DNA of 9,202 nucleotides from JBBRYB01 sp038238115 (GCA_038238115.1 JBBRYB010000098.1:1-9202); one strand, 5' to 3'. Counted from the first letter of the stretch, positions 1 through 6,326 are shown. The notes: generated by a model from the letters alone, not told the origin. Made by a program: numbers and translations.

Positions 1-1
1 A

Positions 2-100
2 CACCCCGAACGGTTCGTCCGCCACCCACCCCAACCACCGAAACTGCCCGGCACCGTGTGGATCAACAAGCCCGAAGACAAGGAGCCCACGACCCAGTAA
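2..100 (+). CDS. Transposase, C-terminal end (partial)
   Basis: Thirty-two codons run from the window edge to TAA at 98-100. The frame reads HPERFVRHPPQPPKLPGTVW and continues with INKPEDKEPTTQ. This proline-rich PERFVR...PP.LP...WIN.P tail is one I associate with DDE integrase-type transposases of actinobacterial IS3-like elements. The catalytic core lies upstream, outside the window. The stop is 13 bases before the terminal inverted repeat, the normal place for the end of a transposase gene. Family is from memory of tail sequences; an IS481-type enzyme is the main alternative. Confidence 0.7.
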   Translation, partial: HPERFVRHPPQPPKLPGTVWINKPEDKEPTTQ

Positions 101-113
101 TTACTTCAACAAC

Positions 114-133
114 GTGTCTCAGAAAGGTTGACA
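114..133 (+). repeat. Terminal inverted repeat of IS copy A (right end)
   Basis: GTGTCTCAGAAAGGTTGACA matches the reverse complement of 9070-9090, with one G missing in this copy. A weaker match continues inward: GTAATT at 99-104 has a counterpart in the reverse complement of the 9100s. Ends of this quality on either side of the window identify the two edges as ends of the same or closely related IS. Confidence 0.8.
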
Positions 134-366
134 GGTTCCGCGGGCCCGGCCAGTCGGTGGGAAGCAGCTCGGCGGCCACCGAGGGTTGCGACGCCGGAGC
201 GGGAGCGGGTCGCCGCCTCGTCGAGCTCGCTGATCCGCTCGTCGAGCGTGCTGATCTCAGCGGTGAGCCGGCGGAACTCGGCGTCCTCGGCAACGGTCAG
301 GCGGTCGCCGTCGCGCTGCTCCTGCTTGGCTCGGGTGATGAGGGAATGCCGGCGGTGCGCCCTCAC
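134..366 (-). pseudogene. Coiled-coil fragment, probably N-terminal region of an HK97-type phage major capsid protein
   Basis: On the minus strand the frame from GTG at 366 reads about 77 codons before it runs into the IS at 133. It includes ITRAKQEQRDG, LTVAEDAEFRRLTAEI and STLDERISELDEAATR. The pattern 'LT..EDA.F..L.AEI..LDERI.ELDE' is the charged coiled coil typical of the N-terminal delta domain of HK97-fold major capsid proteins. That identification is from memory of the family. The fragment begins only 6 bases after the M1 peptidase stop, in the same frame, and lacks the usual first residues, so both ends look truncated. A capsid C-terminal fragment at 2066-2273 supports the reading as prophage debris. 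It could also be another small coiled-coil protein. Confidence 0.4.
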
Positions 367-372
367 CGGGGC

Positions 373-1818
373 TCAGATCTTCGGCGGCTTGACCTGCTTC
401 CACAGCCAGGTCTTGAAGAAGCCGTCCAGGTTCTGCCCGGAAACCCGTGCCGCGAGGTCGGTGAACTGCTTCGTCGTCACGTTGCCGTAGCGGTGCTGCG
501 TTGCCCATGTCTTCAACAACGTGAAGAACCTCTGGTCACCGATCTTGTGCCGCAGCGACGCGAGCGTCATGCCGCCGCGGAAGTACACGGGAAAGGCGAA
601 CATCGTGTCCCGTCCCGGGTCGGCGATGGACTGCTTCCAGAACCGGGGGACGACCTCATTGAAGAAGTGCCGTGCCGTCGCGTAGGTCGAGTGGCCTGTC
701 GTGTGCTCGGTCCAGAGCCAGTTGGCAAAGACGGCAAAGCCCTCGTTGAGCCAGATGTCCCGCCACCTCCTGACCGAGACGCTGTCACCGAACCACTGGT
801 GTGCGAGCTCGTGCGAGGCGGTGCCGGCGTCTGGGACGAAGCCGTAGAGCGGCCGCGTCTGGGTCTCCAGGGAGAAGCCGATCTTCGGCACGTTGTCGAT
901 GATGGCGCCGGTTGAGCTGAACGGGTACGGGCCGAACAGCTTGCTCCAGTAGTCCGTGATATCCCCGGTCAGTCCGATGACCTTGGTCCTCTCGGCGCGC
1001 TGCTCGAGAGCGGGGTCGATCCCCACGAACTCGGGGATGCCCGAAGCGGTCCGGGTGCTGTGGAAGTTGTACTTGCCGATGTCGACAGTGGCGAGGTATG
1101 TCGCCATCGGCGCCCGCTCGCTCCAGGTGAAGGTGTCTCGGGAGCCGTTGCTGATCTCCCGGGTCAGGTCGCCGTTCGCCACGACCTTCGTGCCGGTGGG
1201 CACGGTGATGTCGTACCTGAACGTCGCCTTGTCGCTCGGGTGGTCGTTCGAGGGATACCACGTGCTCGCGGCGTTGGGCGCACAGCCAACGAAGGCCCCG
1301 TCCTTGGTGTAGATCCAGCCGTACGGCGCCCCGAAGACGATCGGTGAGTTGACGACGGTGTGCGGAGTGCCGGAATAAGCAACGACCACGATGAACCTGT
1401 TGCCGTCCAGCAGCCCTTGCCTGGGCGTGACGATCAGTTCCTGACCCTGCCGCGTGAACCGAGCTTCGGCGCCGTTGACCGTGACGCTGTCGACCTTGTA
1501 GTTTTTCAGGTCAAGGTCGAAGCGGGAGAGGTTCTGCGTCGCCGTCGCGAAGATCGTTGCGGTGCCGCCGAGATGGTGCGCGTTCGGGAGGTAGGTCAGC
1601 GCGAGTCCGTAGTGCTGCACGTCGTACCCGCCGTTGCCCTCCAGCGGAAAGTAGGAATCCCCGAGACCCGGACTGCCGGGCCGGAACCTGACCGGCGAGT
1701 CGGCCGTCGAGGTCGCCTTCGGCGATCCCTCCGCACCGGTAAGGCCGAGCAGGCTGAGGCACAGCGCACCGGTAACCGCTACGGCGACGTACTCGCGCTT
1801 GGCCTTCATAAGTCTCAT
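373..1818 (-). CDS. Secreted M1-family zinc metallopeptidase (aminopeptidase-like)
   Basis: A 481-residue protein with a probable export signal: basic start (MRLMKAKR), hydrophobic stretch at residues about 10-27, then a polar Ala/Ser/Thr region. It carries the gluzincin motif HELAH at 336-340 followed after 18 residues by the zinc-ligand glutamate in WLNEGFAVF (E359). GFSLETQT at 314-321 sits where M1 enzymes have the GAMEN exopeptidase loop, with E318 as the likely N-terminus-binding glutamate. Y412 in VYFRGG is in the place of the transition-state tyrosine. It lacks the long C-terminal helical domain of PepN-type enzymes, as in short secreted actinobacterial members. The likely role is hydrolysis of peptides outside the membrane. 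The start at 1818 has a weak GGGATGG ahead of it; Met4 at 1809 is possible. It appears intact and monocistronic, between phage and phosphatase fragments. Confidence 0.9.
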   Translation of the reverse strand: MRLMKAKREYVAVAVTGALCLSLLGLTGAEGSPKATSTADSPVRFRPGSPGLGDSYFPLEGNGGYDVQHYGLALTYLPNAHHLGGTATIFATATQNLSRFDLDLKNYKVDSVTVNGAEARFTRQGQELIVTPRQGLLDGNRFIVVVAYSGTPHTVVNSPIVFGAPYGWIYTKDGAFVGCAPNAASTWYPSNDHPSDKATFRYDITVPTGTKVVANGDLTREISNGSRDTFTWSERAPMATYLATVDIGKYNFHSTRTASGIPEFVGIDPALEQRAERTKVIGLTGDITDYWSKLFGPYPFSSTGAIIDNVPKIGFSLETQTRPLYGFVPDAGTASHELAHQWFGDSVSVRRWRDIWLNEGFAVFANWLWTEHTTGHSTYATARHFFNEVVPRFWKQSIADPGRDTMFAFPVYFRGGMTLASLRHKIGDQRFFTLLKTWATQHRYGNVTTKQFTDLAARVSGQNLDGFFKTWLWKQVKPPKI

Positions 1819-1857
1819 AGCCCATCCCGTTCAACCGGCAGCGCCACCCTCCCGGCG

Positions 1858-1886
1858 AGTGTCTCGAAGGAACGGATGCCCGTCAA
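1858..1886 (-). promoter_or_regulatory. Possible promoter of the M1 peptidase gene
   Basis: On the minus strand TTGACG (1886-1881) is followed after 17 bases by GACACT (1863-1858), 40 bases upstream of the peptidase start. The -35 match is good and the -10 match is weak. Spacing and position fit a housekeeping-sigma promoter, but chance matches of this quality are common. Confidence 0.3.
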
Positions 1887-1936
1887 CCAGCGCAGGCAAC
1901 CAGGACGGAATCGAGTCCAACGCGTGATCTGACGGT

Positions 1937-2068
1937 TCAGGCGGCCTCGCGCGCGTTCCAGAGCTCGAGTGTCGGCGCACCGCGGTCGTGGCCGAGGATG
2001 CTGATCCGGGTCGTGGCGAGCTCGAGATTCGCGCCCAGCCCGATCGGGTGGTCGAGCCAACGGGCCGG
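1937..2068 (-). pseudogene. Histidine phosphatase family protein, C-terminal fragment
   Basis: On the minus strand a frame ending at TGA 1939-1937 reads ARWLDHPIGLGANLELATTR and continues ISILGHDRGAPTLELWNA before REAA and the stop. The pattern 'ARWL..P...G....L.T..IS.LGH.RG.P....WNA' is the C-terminal end of actinobacterial histidine phosphatase (phosphoglycerate mutase-like) proteins, recognised from memory. The catalytic RHG motif and the first three quarters of the protein are missing. Coding sense is lost at about 2066, where a phage capsid fragment begins on the other strand, so the gene is 5'-truncated at a rearrangement junction and cannot be active. Confidence 0.55.
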
Positions 2069-2273
2069 GGCGGGCGGCAACCAGGACGTGGTGATGGTGA
2101 TCGACCCCAACTCGACGATCCTTTACGAGTCGCAGATCAGAACTCGGGTGCTACCCGAGGTGCTGTCCGGAAACCTCGCGGTGAGAATCCAGCTCTACGG
2201 CTATGCGGCCAGGGCGACTCGGCAGCCGAGGTCGATCGTCGTCATCTCCGGCACTGGCCTCACGCCGCCCGCG
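2066..2273 (+). pseudogene. HK97-family phage major capsid protein, C-terminal fragment
   Basis: The plus frame through 2066-2273 reads GAGGNQDVVMVIDPNSTILY and continues with ESQIRTRVLPEVLSGNLAVR, IQLYGYAARATRQPRSIVVI and SGTGLTPPA. An ILYES..RTRVLPE.LSGNL.VR.Q.YGYAA segment ending in a GTGL..P terminus is characteristic of the last about 70 residues of actinophage HK97-fold capsid proteins. The normal AF-stop or TF-stop ending is replaced: after the PPA codons the frame runs on to TAG at 2295, so the very end is also altered. Upstream of about 2066 the frame makes no capsid sense. This is a 5'-truncated relic, divergent from the histidine phosphatase relic that starts at the same point. Confidence 0.6.
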
Positions 2274-2569
2274 TGTTCGGGCCTACGGTCGCCGTAGAGA
2301 TGAACTGTCGCCACGGGCTGCACCCGGTCGCCGCTGTCGATGTGCTGGCAGCCGTAGACGGGGTGCGTCCCGGGCATCCGGGTAAGCCGACTCGCCTTTG
2401 AGCTCGGCCCCGCCCGACGGGCAGTTCGCCCACCATCCTACGCCGCTTCGCCCCACATCACATTAGAGATGTAGCGGAAGCCCCACGCGACCATGACCTG
2501 TAAATGGGCTTCCCCTCGAATCGTGGAGACTTCTTCAGGGATGGATGGGCCGCTGGCCGGGGGCAAGCG
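2274..2569. other. No intact gene; two short minus-strand coding-like stretches
   Basis: Two minus-strand pieces have coding-like third-position GC. One ends at TAG 2440-2438 and contains MVAWGFRYISNVMWGEAA (start 2494), with an open upstream frame back to the zinc-ribbon stop. The other starts at ATG 2377 (MPGTHPVYGCQHIDSGDRV...) and stays open to 2201, but its second half is antisense to the capsid fragment. I recognise neither. An 8-bp inverted repeat (GGAAGCCC 2476-2483, GGGCTTCC 2506-2513) with a 22-base loop overlaps the first piece. This is best read as debris between the phage relic and the zinc-ribbon relic. Confidence 0.3.
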
Positions 2570-2934
2570 TTAACTCGGTCCGGCGGCGGTTTTGTCGGTG
2601 AGTTCTTCGATGGTGATCACCTCCTCGCAGCAGGGGCAGTTGCCGCCTGCGCCAAGGCGCGAGCAGGGCTGTGAGCAGTCGGGGCACCATTGCTCGGCCA
2701 GGTAGCGGGCTTCGCATTCGGGGCATTGGTAGACGGTGCCCTGCAACCGTGAGCGGCCACGCGGCAGCGTCGCCGGCTGTGGGGTGGCGGGTTGATGTCG
2801 TCGACGGTAGGCCGCCTGACGGCACGCTGGGAGCAGAAGCGACGAGACCGCCCAGCGGGTAGCTTCCCGCCGCAGGCCCCACAGCCCGGTGCCGTCACGG
2901 AAACGTCACCCAACGGGGTTGTGGATGTGCTCAT
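2570..2934 (-). pseudogene. Cysteine-rich zinc-ribbon protein, frameshifted
   Basis: Starting at ATG 2934 the frame reads MSTSTTPLGDVSVTAPGCGA, then CGGKLPAGRSRRFCSQR. After one missing base near 2825 the sense continues in another frame as CRQAAYRRRH, then GRSRLQGTVYQCPECEARYL, AEQWCPDCSQPCSRLG, NCPCCEEVITIEELTDK, ending at TAA 2572-2570. Restored, it would be about 121 residues with several CxxC knuckles, probably binding zinc through two or three ribbons. The CG.CG..L....RRFCS..CRQAAYRRR segment is a common small actinobacterial zinc-finger pattern. Its ATG overlaps the transposase stop by one base (TGATG), so it was translationally coupled to an IS gene and was probably a passenger or accessory gene. 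Function is unknown. As written the protein is broken. Confidence 0.6.
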
Positions 2935-3169
2935 CAGGCCGCCTGCTGCCCGTCGGTGGGCTGAGCATGGTCAGCAACGGCGTGTTCGTAGTCGATCGGT
3001 GCCATCATTCCCGCCGAGCTATGGCGCCTCCCGGTGTTGTAGAAGTCGTGGCACCAGGCCCCGACCACGGCACGTAGTGCTCCCCGACTCCCTCCAGGCG
3101 GTCCAAATCGAACACACCGCCACGCTCCAGCTGCACTGACGAAGGAGAACCCCCATACATCGTCTCCAC
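2934..3169 (-). pseudogene. IS3-type transposase (orfB), C-terminal remnant
   Basis: The clear part is the last about 45 residues: LRAVVGAWCHDFYNTGRRHS followed by SAGMMAPIDYEHAV, ending at TGA 2936-2934. 'W...FYN..RRHSS.G...P..YE' is the conserved tail of IS3-family integrase-type transposases. Further upstream the coding sense jumps frames near 3075-3090 (SIWTAWRESG in one frame, GALRAVVGAWC in the next). It is lost at 3169, where an IS6-like terminal repeat starts. The catalytic DDE core is absent, so it is inactive. Confidence 0.6.
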
Positions 3170-3355
3170 GGCACTGTTGCATTGAGCGATCCCGCGAGCG
3201 TCCCACCGCAAATCTTGCGGCCCGCCGGCACCCAACCTCCCGCAGGGTGTCCGTGCCGATTGCGACGGCCTGATGGCGCCCTCGGGACACGTCGCGAGGC
3301 AGCTGGCAGGAAGATCTGCTGTGCCCCTTTATACGATGGCTCAATCAACAGTGCC
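3170..3355. mobile_element. 186-bp IS6-like miniature element (MITE-like)
   Basis: The left end GGCACTGTTGCATTGAGCGA (3170-3189) is matched on the opposite strand by GGCACTGTTGATTGAGCC (3355-3338), an inverted pair with one indel and one mismatch over about 18 bases. GGCACTGTTGC is the terminal repeat start known for the IS6/IS26 family. The interior of about 146 bp has no transposase frame and includes a small hairpin, CCGCAA/TTGCGG. The flanking octamers (3162-3169 and 3356-3363) do not match, so no target duplication is left. It may be a non-autonomous derivative or an internal deletion product of an IS6-type element, inserted next to the IS3 remnant. Confidence 0.5.
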
Positions 3356-3891
3356 ACCTGGAGGCCCTGCCGCCGGGCCTCCTTCAGCAGGGCAGGTTGG
3401 TGGCACAGCCAGGGCGGCCGGAACAGGAACGGCCGCCGTCCCAAACTCGAGATCAAGGACTCGCTGAGTCCGGCCGATTTCTGAACGCAGGCTGGGCTCG
3501 ACCAGGTATCTGCTGCACTGATGGCGTTAGCTGTGGTTGCCGATGGTGTGCCGGGCGTTGGACATGCGAAGCGACAACCCTGGATAGCGCTCCACACACC
3601 TTCCCACCTGGAAGAACGTGGCTAAGACGCCCCTGTCAGTGTTCTCAGTCGTGCGCGCGCGGTAGGGAAAGCTACCCAACATTTGGGACGTCGGGGGGAA
3701 CAGTGCGTAGGAGGGGAAGCAGCCGCCGGCGAGAGAGGCTACCAGCGTCGCCGTCCTCGACCGCAGCGGTGTGCGCGGGTGCGGAGGTGAACCCCGGTTG
3801 TTGCTGGGCCTCGATCTTGCGCGCAAATGTGGGATGGCCGTGTCCGGGTTCTCGGCTGCGTAGTACATCGTGGCTTGACCGCGCGGTCGGA
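3356..3891. other. Gene-poor stretch, nothing convincing seen
   Basis: No frame on either strand shows a recognisable domain, a good ribosome-binding site and consistent codon use. The minus strand has open stretches (for example LLKEARRQGLQV near 3390 and GGCFPSYALFPPTSQ near 3700), but none resembles a known protein. GC content looks lower than in the flanking genes. A perfect 12-base palindrome GACCGCGCGGTC (3877-3888) lies 4 bases past the DedA stop. It could be a weak terminator or a protein site, but it has no T-run. Confidence 0.45.
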
Positions 3892-4500
3892 TCATGCGTG
3901 CTTGTTGCGATGCCGTCTGACCTGCCAGATGACGATCGCGATCAGTGCGAGACCCAGCACGACAAGTGCGGCGCCTCGACCTACGAGATGTTCGATTTTG
4001 CCGTAAGACTCTCCGGCGTAGTAGCCGACAAGTACGACGGCTGCGCCCCAGACGATGCCGCCGGCGGCGTTGAACGCCAGGAACTTGAGGTAACGCATCT
4101 TGGCGGTGCCGGCCAGTGCCGGCATGACGGCACGGAAGAACGCGACCCATCGACCCAGGAACACTGCCGACCCTCCTCGACGGGCGAGGAAGTCCTGGGC
4201 GTCCTCGAGGCGTTGCCTGCGGTTGTCGAAGATGCGTAGGCCAAGAACGCGAGTGCCGAGATGATGGCCGACCTCGTAGCCGACGCTGTCGCCGACGATA
4301 GCCGCGACGACGACCACGGCGATCACTCCAAGTACTGGGACGTGACCGCGGCTGGCGGCGACCCCTCCGAGGATGGCGGCGGTCTCGCCTGGAAGCACGA
4401 AGCCGACGAAGAGCGCGTCCTCAGCGAAGACGAGTAGTCCGACGATGGTGTAGACGGTCCACGCGGGTGCGTTCAGGATGTGGTCGATGATGATGGTCAT
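3892..4500 (-). CDS. DedA family membrane protein (VTT/SNARE-associated domain)
   Basis: A 202-residue membrane protein with hydrophobic segments near residues 15-35, 55-72, 135-160 and 170-193. Family hallmarks are present: an acidic residue after the first segment (E27), the LPGE loop (36-39), GDSVGYEVG (70-78) and FLGRWVAFFRAVMPALAG (114-131), the G/R-rich motif in which DedA proteins keep essential arginines (R117, R123), followed by KMRYLKF. DedA members act in lipid carrier turnover; some have been shown to return undecaprenyl phosphate across the membrane. It lies 103 bases downstream of the glycosyltransferase on the same strand and may be the last gene of that unit. ATG 4500 has no clear Shine-Dalgarno, so expression may depend on read-through. 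It is intact and of normal length. The substrate is inferred, not visible. Confidence 0.9.
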   Translation of the reverse strand: MTIIIDHILNAPAWTVYTIVGLLVFAEDALFVGFVLPGETAAILGGVAASRGHVPVLGVIAVVVVAAIVGDSVGYEVGHHLGTRVLGLRIFDNRRQRLEDAQDFLARRGGSAVFLGRWVAFFRAVMPALAGTAKMRYLKFLAFNAAGGIVWGAAVVLVGYYAGESYGKIEHLVGRGAALVVLGLALIAIVIWQVRRHRNKHA

Positions 4501-4553
4501 GACACAGCCGCGCGGGATTCGCGGCTCATGGCAGCGGCGACGGCCGCCAGCAG

Positions 4554-4571
4554 GAGGCCGTTCGAGGCCTC
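4554..4571 (-). promoter_or_regulatory. Small hairpin between glycosyltransferase and DedA genes
   Basis: GAGGCC and GGCCTC form a perfect 6-bp stem with a 6-base loop in the 103-base gap. There is no T-run, so it is not a classic intrinsic terminator. It could modulate read-through or processing of the leftward message, or be chance. Confidence 0.2.
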
Positions 4572-4603
4572 TTCAGGCAGACAATTGGCCGAGAGTTGTG
4601 GCG

Positions 4604-5560
4604 TCACGCCAGGACCGGCAGGTCGGCGCCGAACCGGCCCAGGAACACGAGCGTCACCAGGATGCTGGCCGTGATGGCTGGTCCTAGCCATCGCCGGGTG
4701 CCGCGCGGATCCCCCTGGTCTCGGAACGCGGGAGCCGTGCCCAACACTCGGCGATGGAACATCCGGTTCAAGAGGTAACCGAGCAGATAGTAGAACGTGA
4801 ATGTCATGGTGATGTTGTAGAACAGCCCCCGGTTGAGCCGGCGCGGCGAGGTCACGGAGGGGTTGTGCGGATCGAATGTCACATGTCCGGAGGCGCGTAG
4901 TCGGCGTAGCAGGTCAAGCTCGTCTCCGCCCTGGGTGAGCAGGGTGTCGTACCCGGACCAGGCGGTCTTGCGGAACGCTAGGTTGGTGGCGCTGACGTAC
5001 CATACCCTGCCCGTGACGACGTAGATCAGGTTCACGAGACCGAACAGCATCCTCGGATACAGGGCTGCCCACCACGGGCCACCGACGAAGCGGCATGGCC
5101 CCGCGACGGCGACACAGTGCTGGTTGTCCGCGAATGCTCGGTCGATGCTTGACAGCCAGCCCGGCCCGAAGGTGGTGTCAGCGTCGGTGGAGACGATGAT
5201 CTCGCCACGGGCCAGCTCCGTGCCTCGCTGTCGTGCCGAGCACACGCCGGGCTCCTTCTCGGTGACGACGGTAGCGCCCGCAGACCGTGCGACGTCCGCT
5301 GTGTCGTCGGTGCTGTTGTTGTCCACTACGATCACCTCGACGCCGCCGGGGAAGTCCTGGTGGGTCAGGGAGCGAAGGCAGTCCGCCAGGTAGCCCGACT
5401 CGTTGAGCGCTGGTATGACCACGCTGAAACGTGGTCGGGTTGCGGTGGAAGGCGGCCGCTGCTGCTTTGCGGCCATGGACTTTGGGGTGTCTCTCCCGTC
5501 GGGAGGCGTTTCGCGCGCCGACGACGTCCGCGCATGTTCATGGTGGGGGGGAGTCTTCAT
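4604..5560 (-). CDS. Family 2 glycosyltransferase with C-terminal membrane segments
   Basis: A 318-residue protein. After a polar, low-complexity N-terminus (1-42) the GT-A fold starts with FSVVIPALNE (45-54), followed by VEVIVVDNNSTDDT (74-87), EPGVCSARQRG (103-113) and the metal-binding STDADTTFGPGW (124-135). GGDELDLLRRLRASG (211-225) is the region that supplies the catalytic base in GT2 enzymes. The C-terminal part has an aromatic hydrophobic stretch (FYNITMTFTFYYLLGYLL, 247-264) and a probable membrane helix (about 293-309), which place it at the inner membrane face. It probably transfers a nucleotide-activated sugar to a lipid or polyprenyl-phosphate acceptor; sugar and acceptor cannot be read. 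ATG 5560 overlaps the phosphatase stop by 4 bases (ATGA), so the two are translationally coupled. Met29 is an alternative start because the first 40 residues look unconserved. Confidence 0.9.
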   Translation of the reverse strand: MKTPPHHEHARTSSARETPPDGRDTPKSMAAKQQRPPSTATRPRFSVVIPALNESGYLADCLRSLTHQDFPGGVEVIVVDNNSTDDTADVARSAGATVVTEKEPGVCSARQRGTELARGEIIVSTDADTTFGPGWLSSIDRAFADNQHCVAVAGPCRFVGGPWWAALYPRMLFGLVNLIYVVTGRVWYVSATNLAFRKTAWSGYDTLLTQGGDELDLLRRLRASGHVTFDPHNPSVTSPRRLNRGLFYNITMTFTFYYLLGYLLNRMFHRRVLGTAPAFRDQGDPRGTRRWLGPAITASILVTLVFLGRFGADLPVLA

Positions 5561-6246
5561 GCTGCTGATTTCCGTCGGAAGGCCGGGTGGCGACGCATGG
5601 CTGTTGCTGCGGAGGAAGGTCGCGACCGGTCGCCAGGGAGGCTTCCAAGGTTGTTAGTTCCGGAGAGCATACTGCGTAGTCCGGGCTGCCTCCGGAGCCA
5701 GCCGGTCATCGCGGTGAGCGGTGGTGCAAGCAGCAGCCAGCCGAGCAGGACGACGGCCGCGCCGACAGCCAGACCGGCGGCGACGTCCCAGGGGTAGTGG
5801 GCGCCGATGTAGGCCCGGGTGAAGGCCATCAGCACGGCGACGCTGGTCGCGACGAGGCCCAACATGTATGACACCAGCCACAGTCCGGCGGCGACAGCTC
5901 CGGCCATCACGGCGTGGTCGGACGGAAAGGAGTAGTCGCTCGAGCGAGACGCGAGAAGCAACATATGCGGGTGGGTCGTGTAGGGGCGTGCCTCACTGAA
6001 GAGGTGAGTGATGGGTTGGTTGATAGCCACTGCCAGCAGGGTCCCCAGCCCGGCCCAGCCTGCCGCAGCGAGGCGTCGCGTCGGTGCATGACGCGTCACC
6101 AGGACGCCGGCTAACAAGAGCAGGCCAAACAGCACCACTCCGTACTCGGCATACGCCAGCAGCGGACCATGCAGCCAACCGGTGTGACGAGCGAGTGAGT
6201 TGATCGCGAAGAACAGGTGGTCGTCGAGCCTGCGAAGTGCGTTCAT
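5557..6246 (-). CDS. PAP2 family membrane phosphatase, BcrC-like undecaprenyl-diphosphatase candidate
   Basis: A 229-residue integral membrane protein with the acid-phosphatase triad: FSEARPY (83-89, arginine 87), YSFPSDHA (105-112) and TRAYIGAHYPWD (143-154, with H150 and D154). The SSDYSFPSDH form resembles BcrC-type undecaprenyl-pyrophosphate phosphatases, which regenerate the lipid carrier of wall synthesis and can confer bacitracin tolerance. The usual lysine of the first motif is not at its standard place (threonine at R-7), as in other BcrC-like proteins I recall. About five membrane helices are visible; residues 180-229 form a basic, probably cytoplasmic tail. GAGGAA 4 bases before ATG 6246 is a good ribosome-binding site. 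First gene of the leftward unit, divergent from the BlaI-type regulator. Other lipid phosphates are possible substrates. Confidence 0.9.
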   Translation of the reverse strand: MNALRRLDDHLFFAINSLARHTGWLHGPLLAYAEYGVVLFGLLLLAGVLVTRHAPTRRLAAAGWAGLGTLLAVAINQPITHLFSEARPYTTHPHMLLLASRSSDYSFPSDHAVMAGAVAAGLWLVSYMLGLVATSVAVLMAFTRAYIGAHYPWDVAAGLAVGAAVVLLGWLLLAPPLTAMTGWLRRQPGLRSMLSGTNNLGSLPGDRSRPSSAATAMRRHPAFRRKSAA

Positions 6247-6271
6247 GCGGTTCCTCAGACGATGTCAGGTC

Positions 6272-6306
6272 CGCCCACCTACGCAAGCGGCTAAGGCAGG
6301 TGGGCG
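6272..6306. repeat. Perfect 9-bp inverted repeat in the leader of the phosphatase gene
   Basis: CGCCCACCT (6272-6280) and AGGTGGGCG (6298-6306) are exact reverse complements separated by 17 bases. The pair lies 26 bases upstream of the phosphatase start, between it and the GATAGTA operators. In the leftward message it would fold into a GC-rich hairpin just before the ribosome-binding site. On DNA it could be a second regulator site. Confidence 0.45.
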
Positions 6307-6326
6307 ACAGATCCATGTGGCAAACT

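Larger units (their letters stand above)
1..133 (+). mobile_element. Right end of an insertion sequence (copy A), probably IS3-type
   Basis: This is the right end of an IS that begins outside the window. It holds the last codons of a transposase, a 13-base non-coding tail and a terminal inverted repeat ending in CA at 133. The same terminal sequence in inverted orientation starts at 9070, where another IS end lies in the same overall orientation. A 5'-TG...CA-3' terminus is usual for IS3-type elements. The IS3 assignment rests on the transposase tail and is an inference. Confidence 0.75.

Noticed and set aside
58..915. Long plus-strand open frame (285 codons) at the left edge
   Set aside because: It is antisense to the M1 peptidase, has no recognisable domain or ribosome-binding site, and results from high-GC codon bias on the other strand.
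3162..3363. Target-site duplication around the IS6-like mini-element
   Set aside because: The flanking octamers GTCTCCAC and ACCTGGAG do not match, so no duplication can be claimed.
3877..3888. Perfect palindrome GACCGCGCGGTC after the DedA gene as a terminator
   Set aside because: It has a short stem, no real loop and no T-run on the minus strand. It is noted in the gene-poor entry but not called a terminator.
3397..4239. Plus-strand open frame of 280 codons
   Set aside because: It runs antisense through the clear DedA gene and the gene-poor stretch, and its residue content (Cys, Arg, Ser, Trp rich) is typical of a shadow frame.
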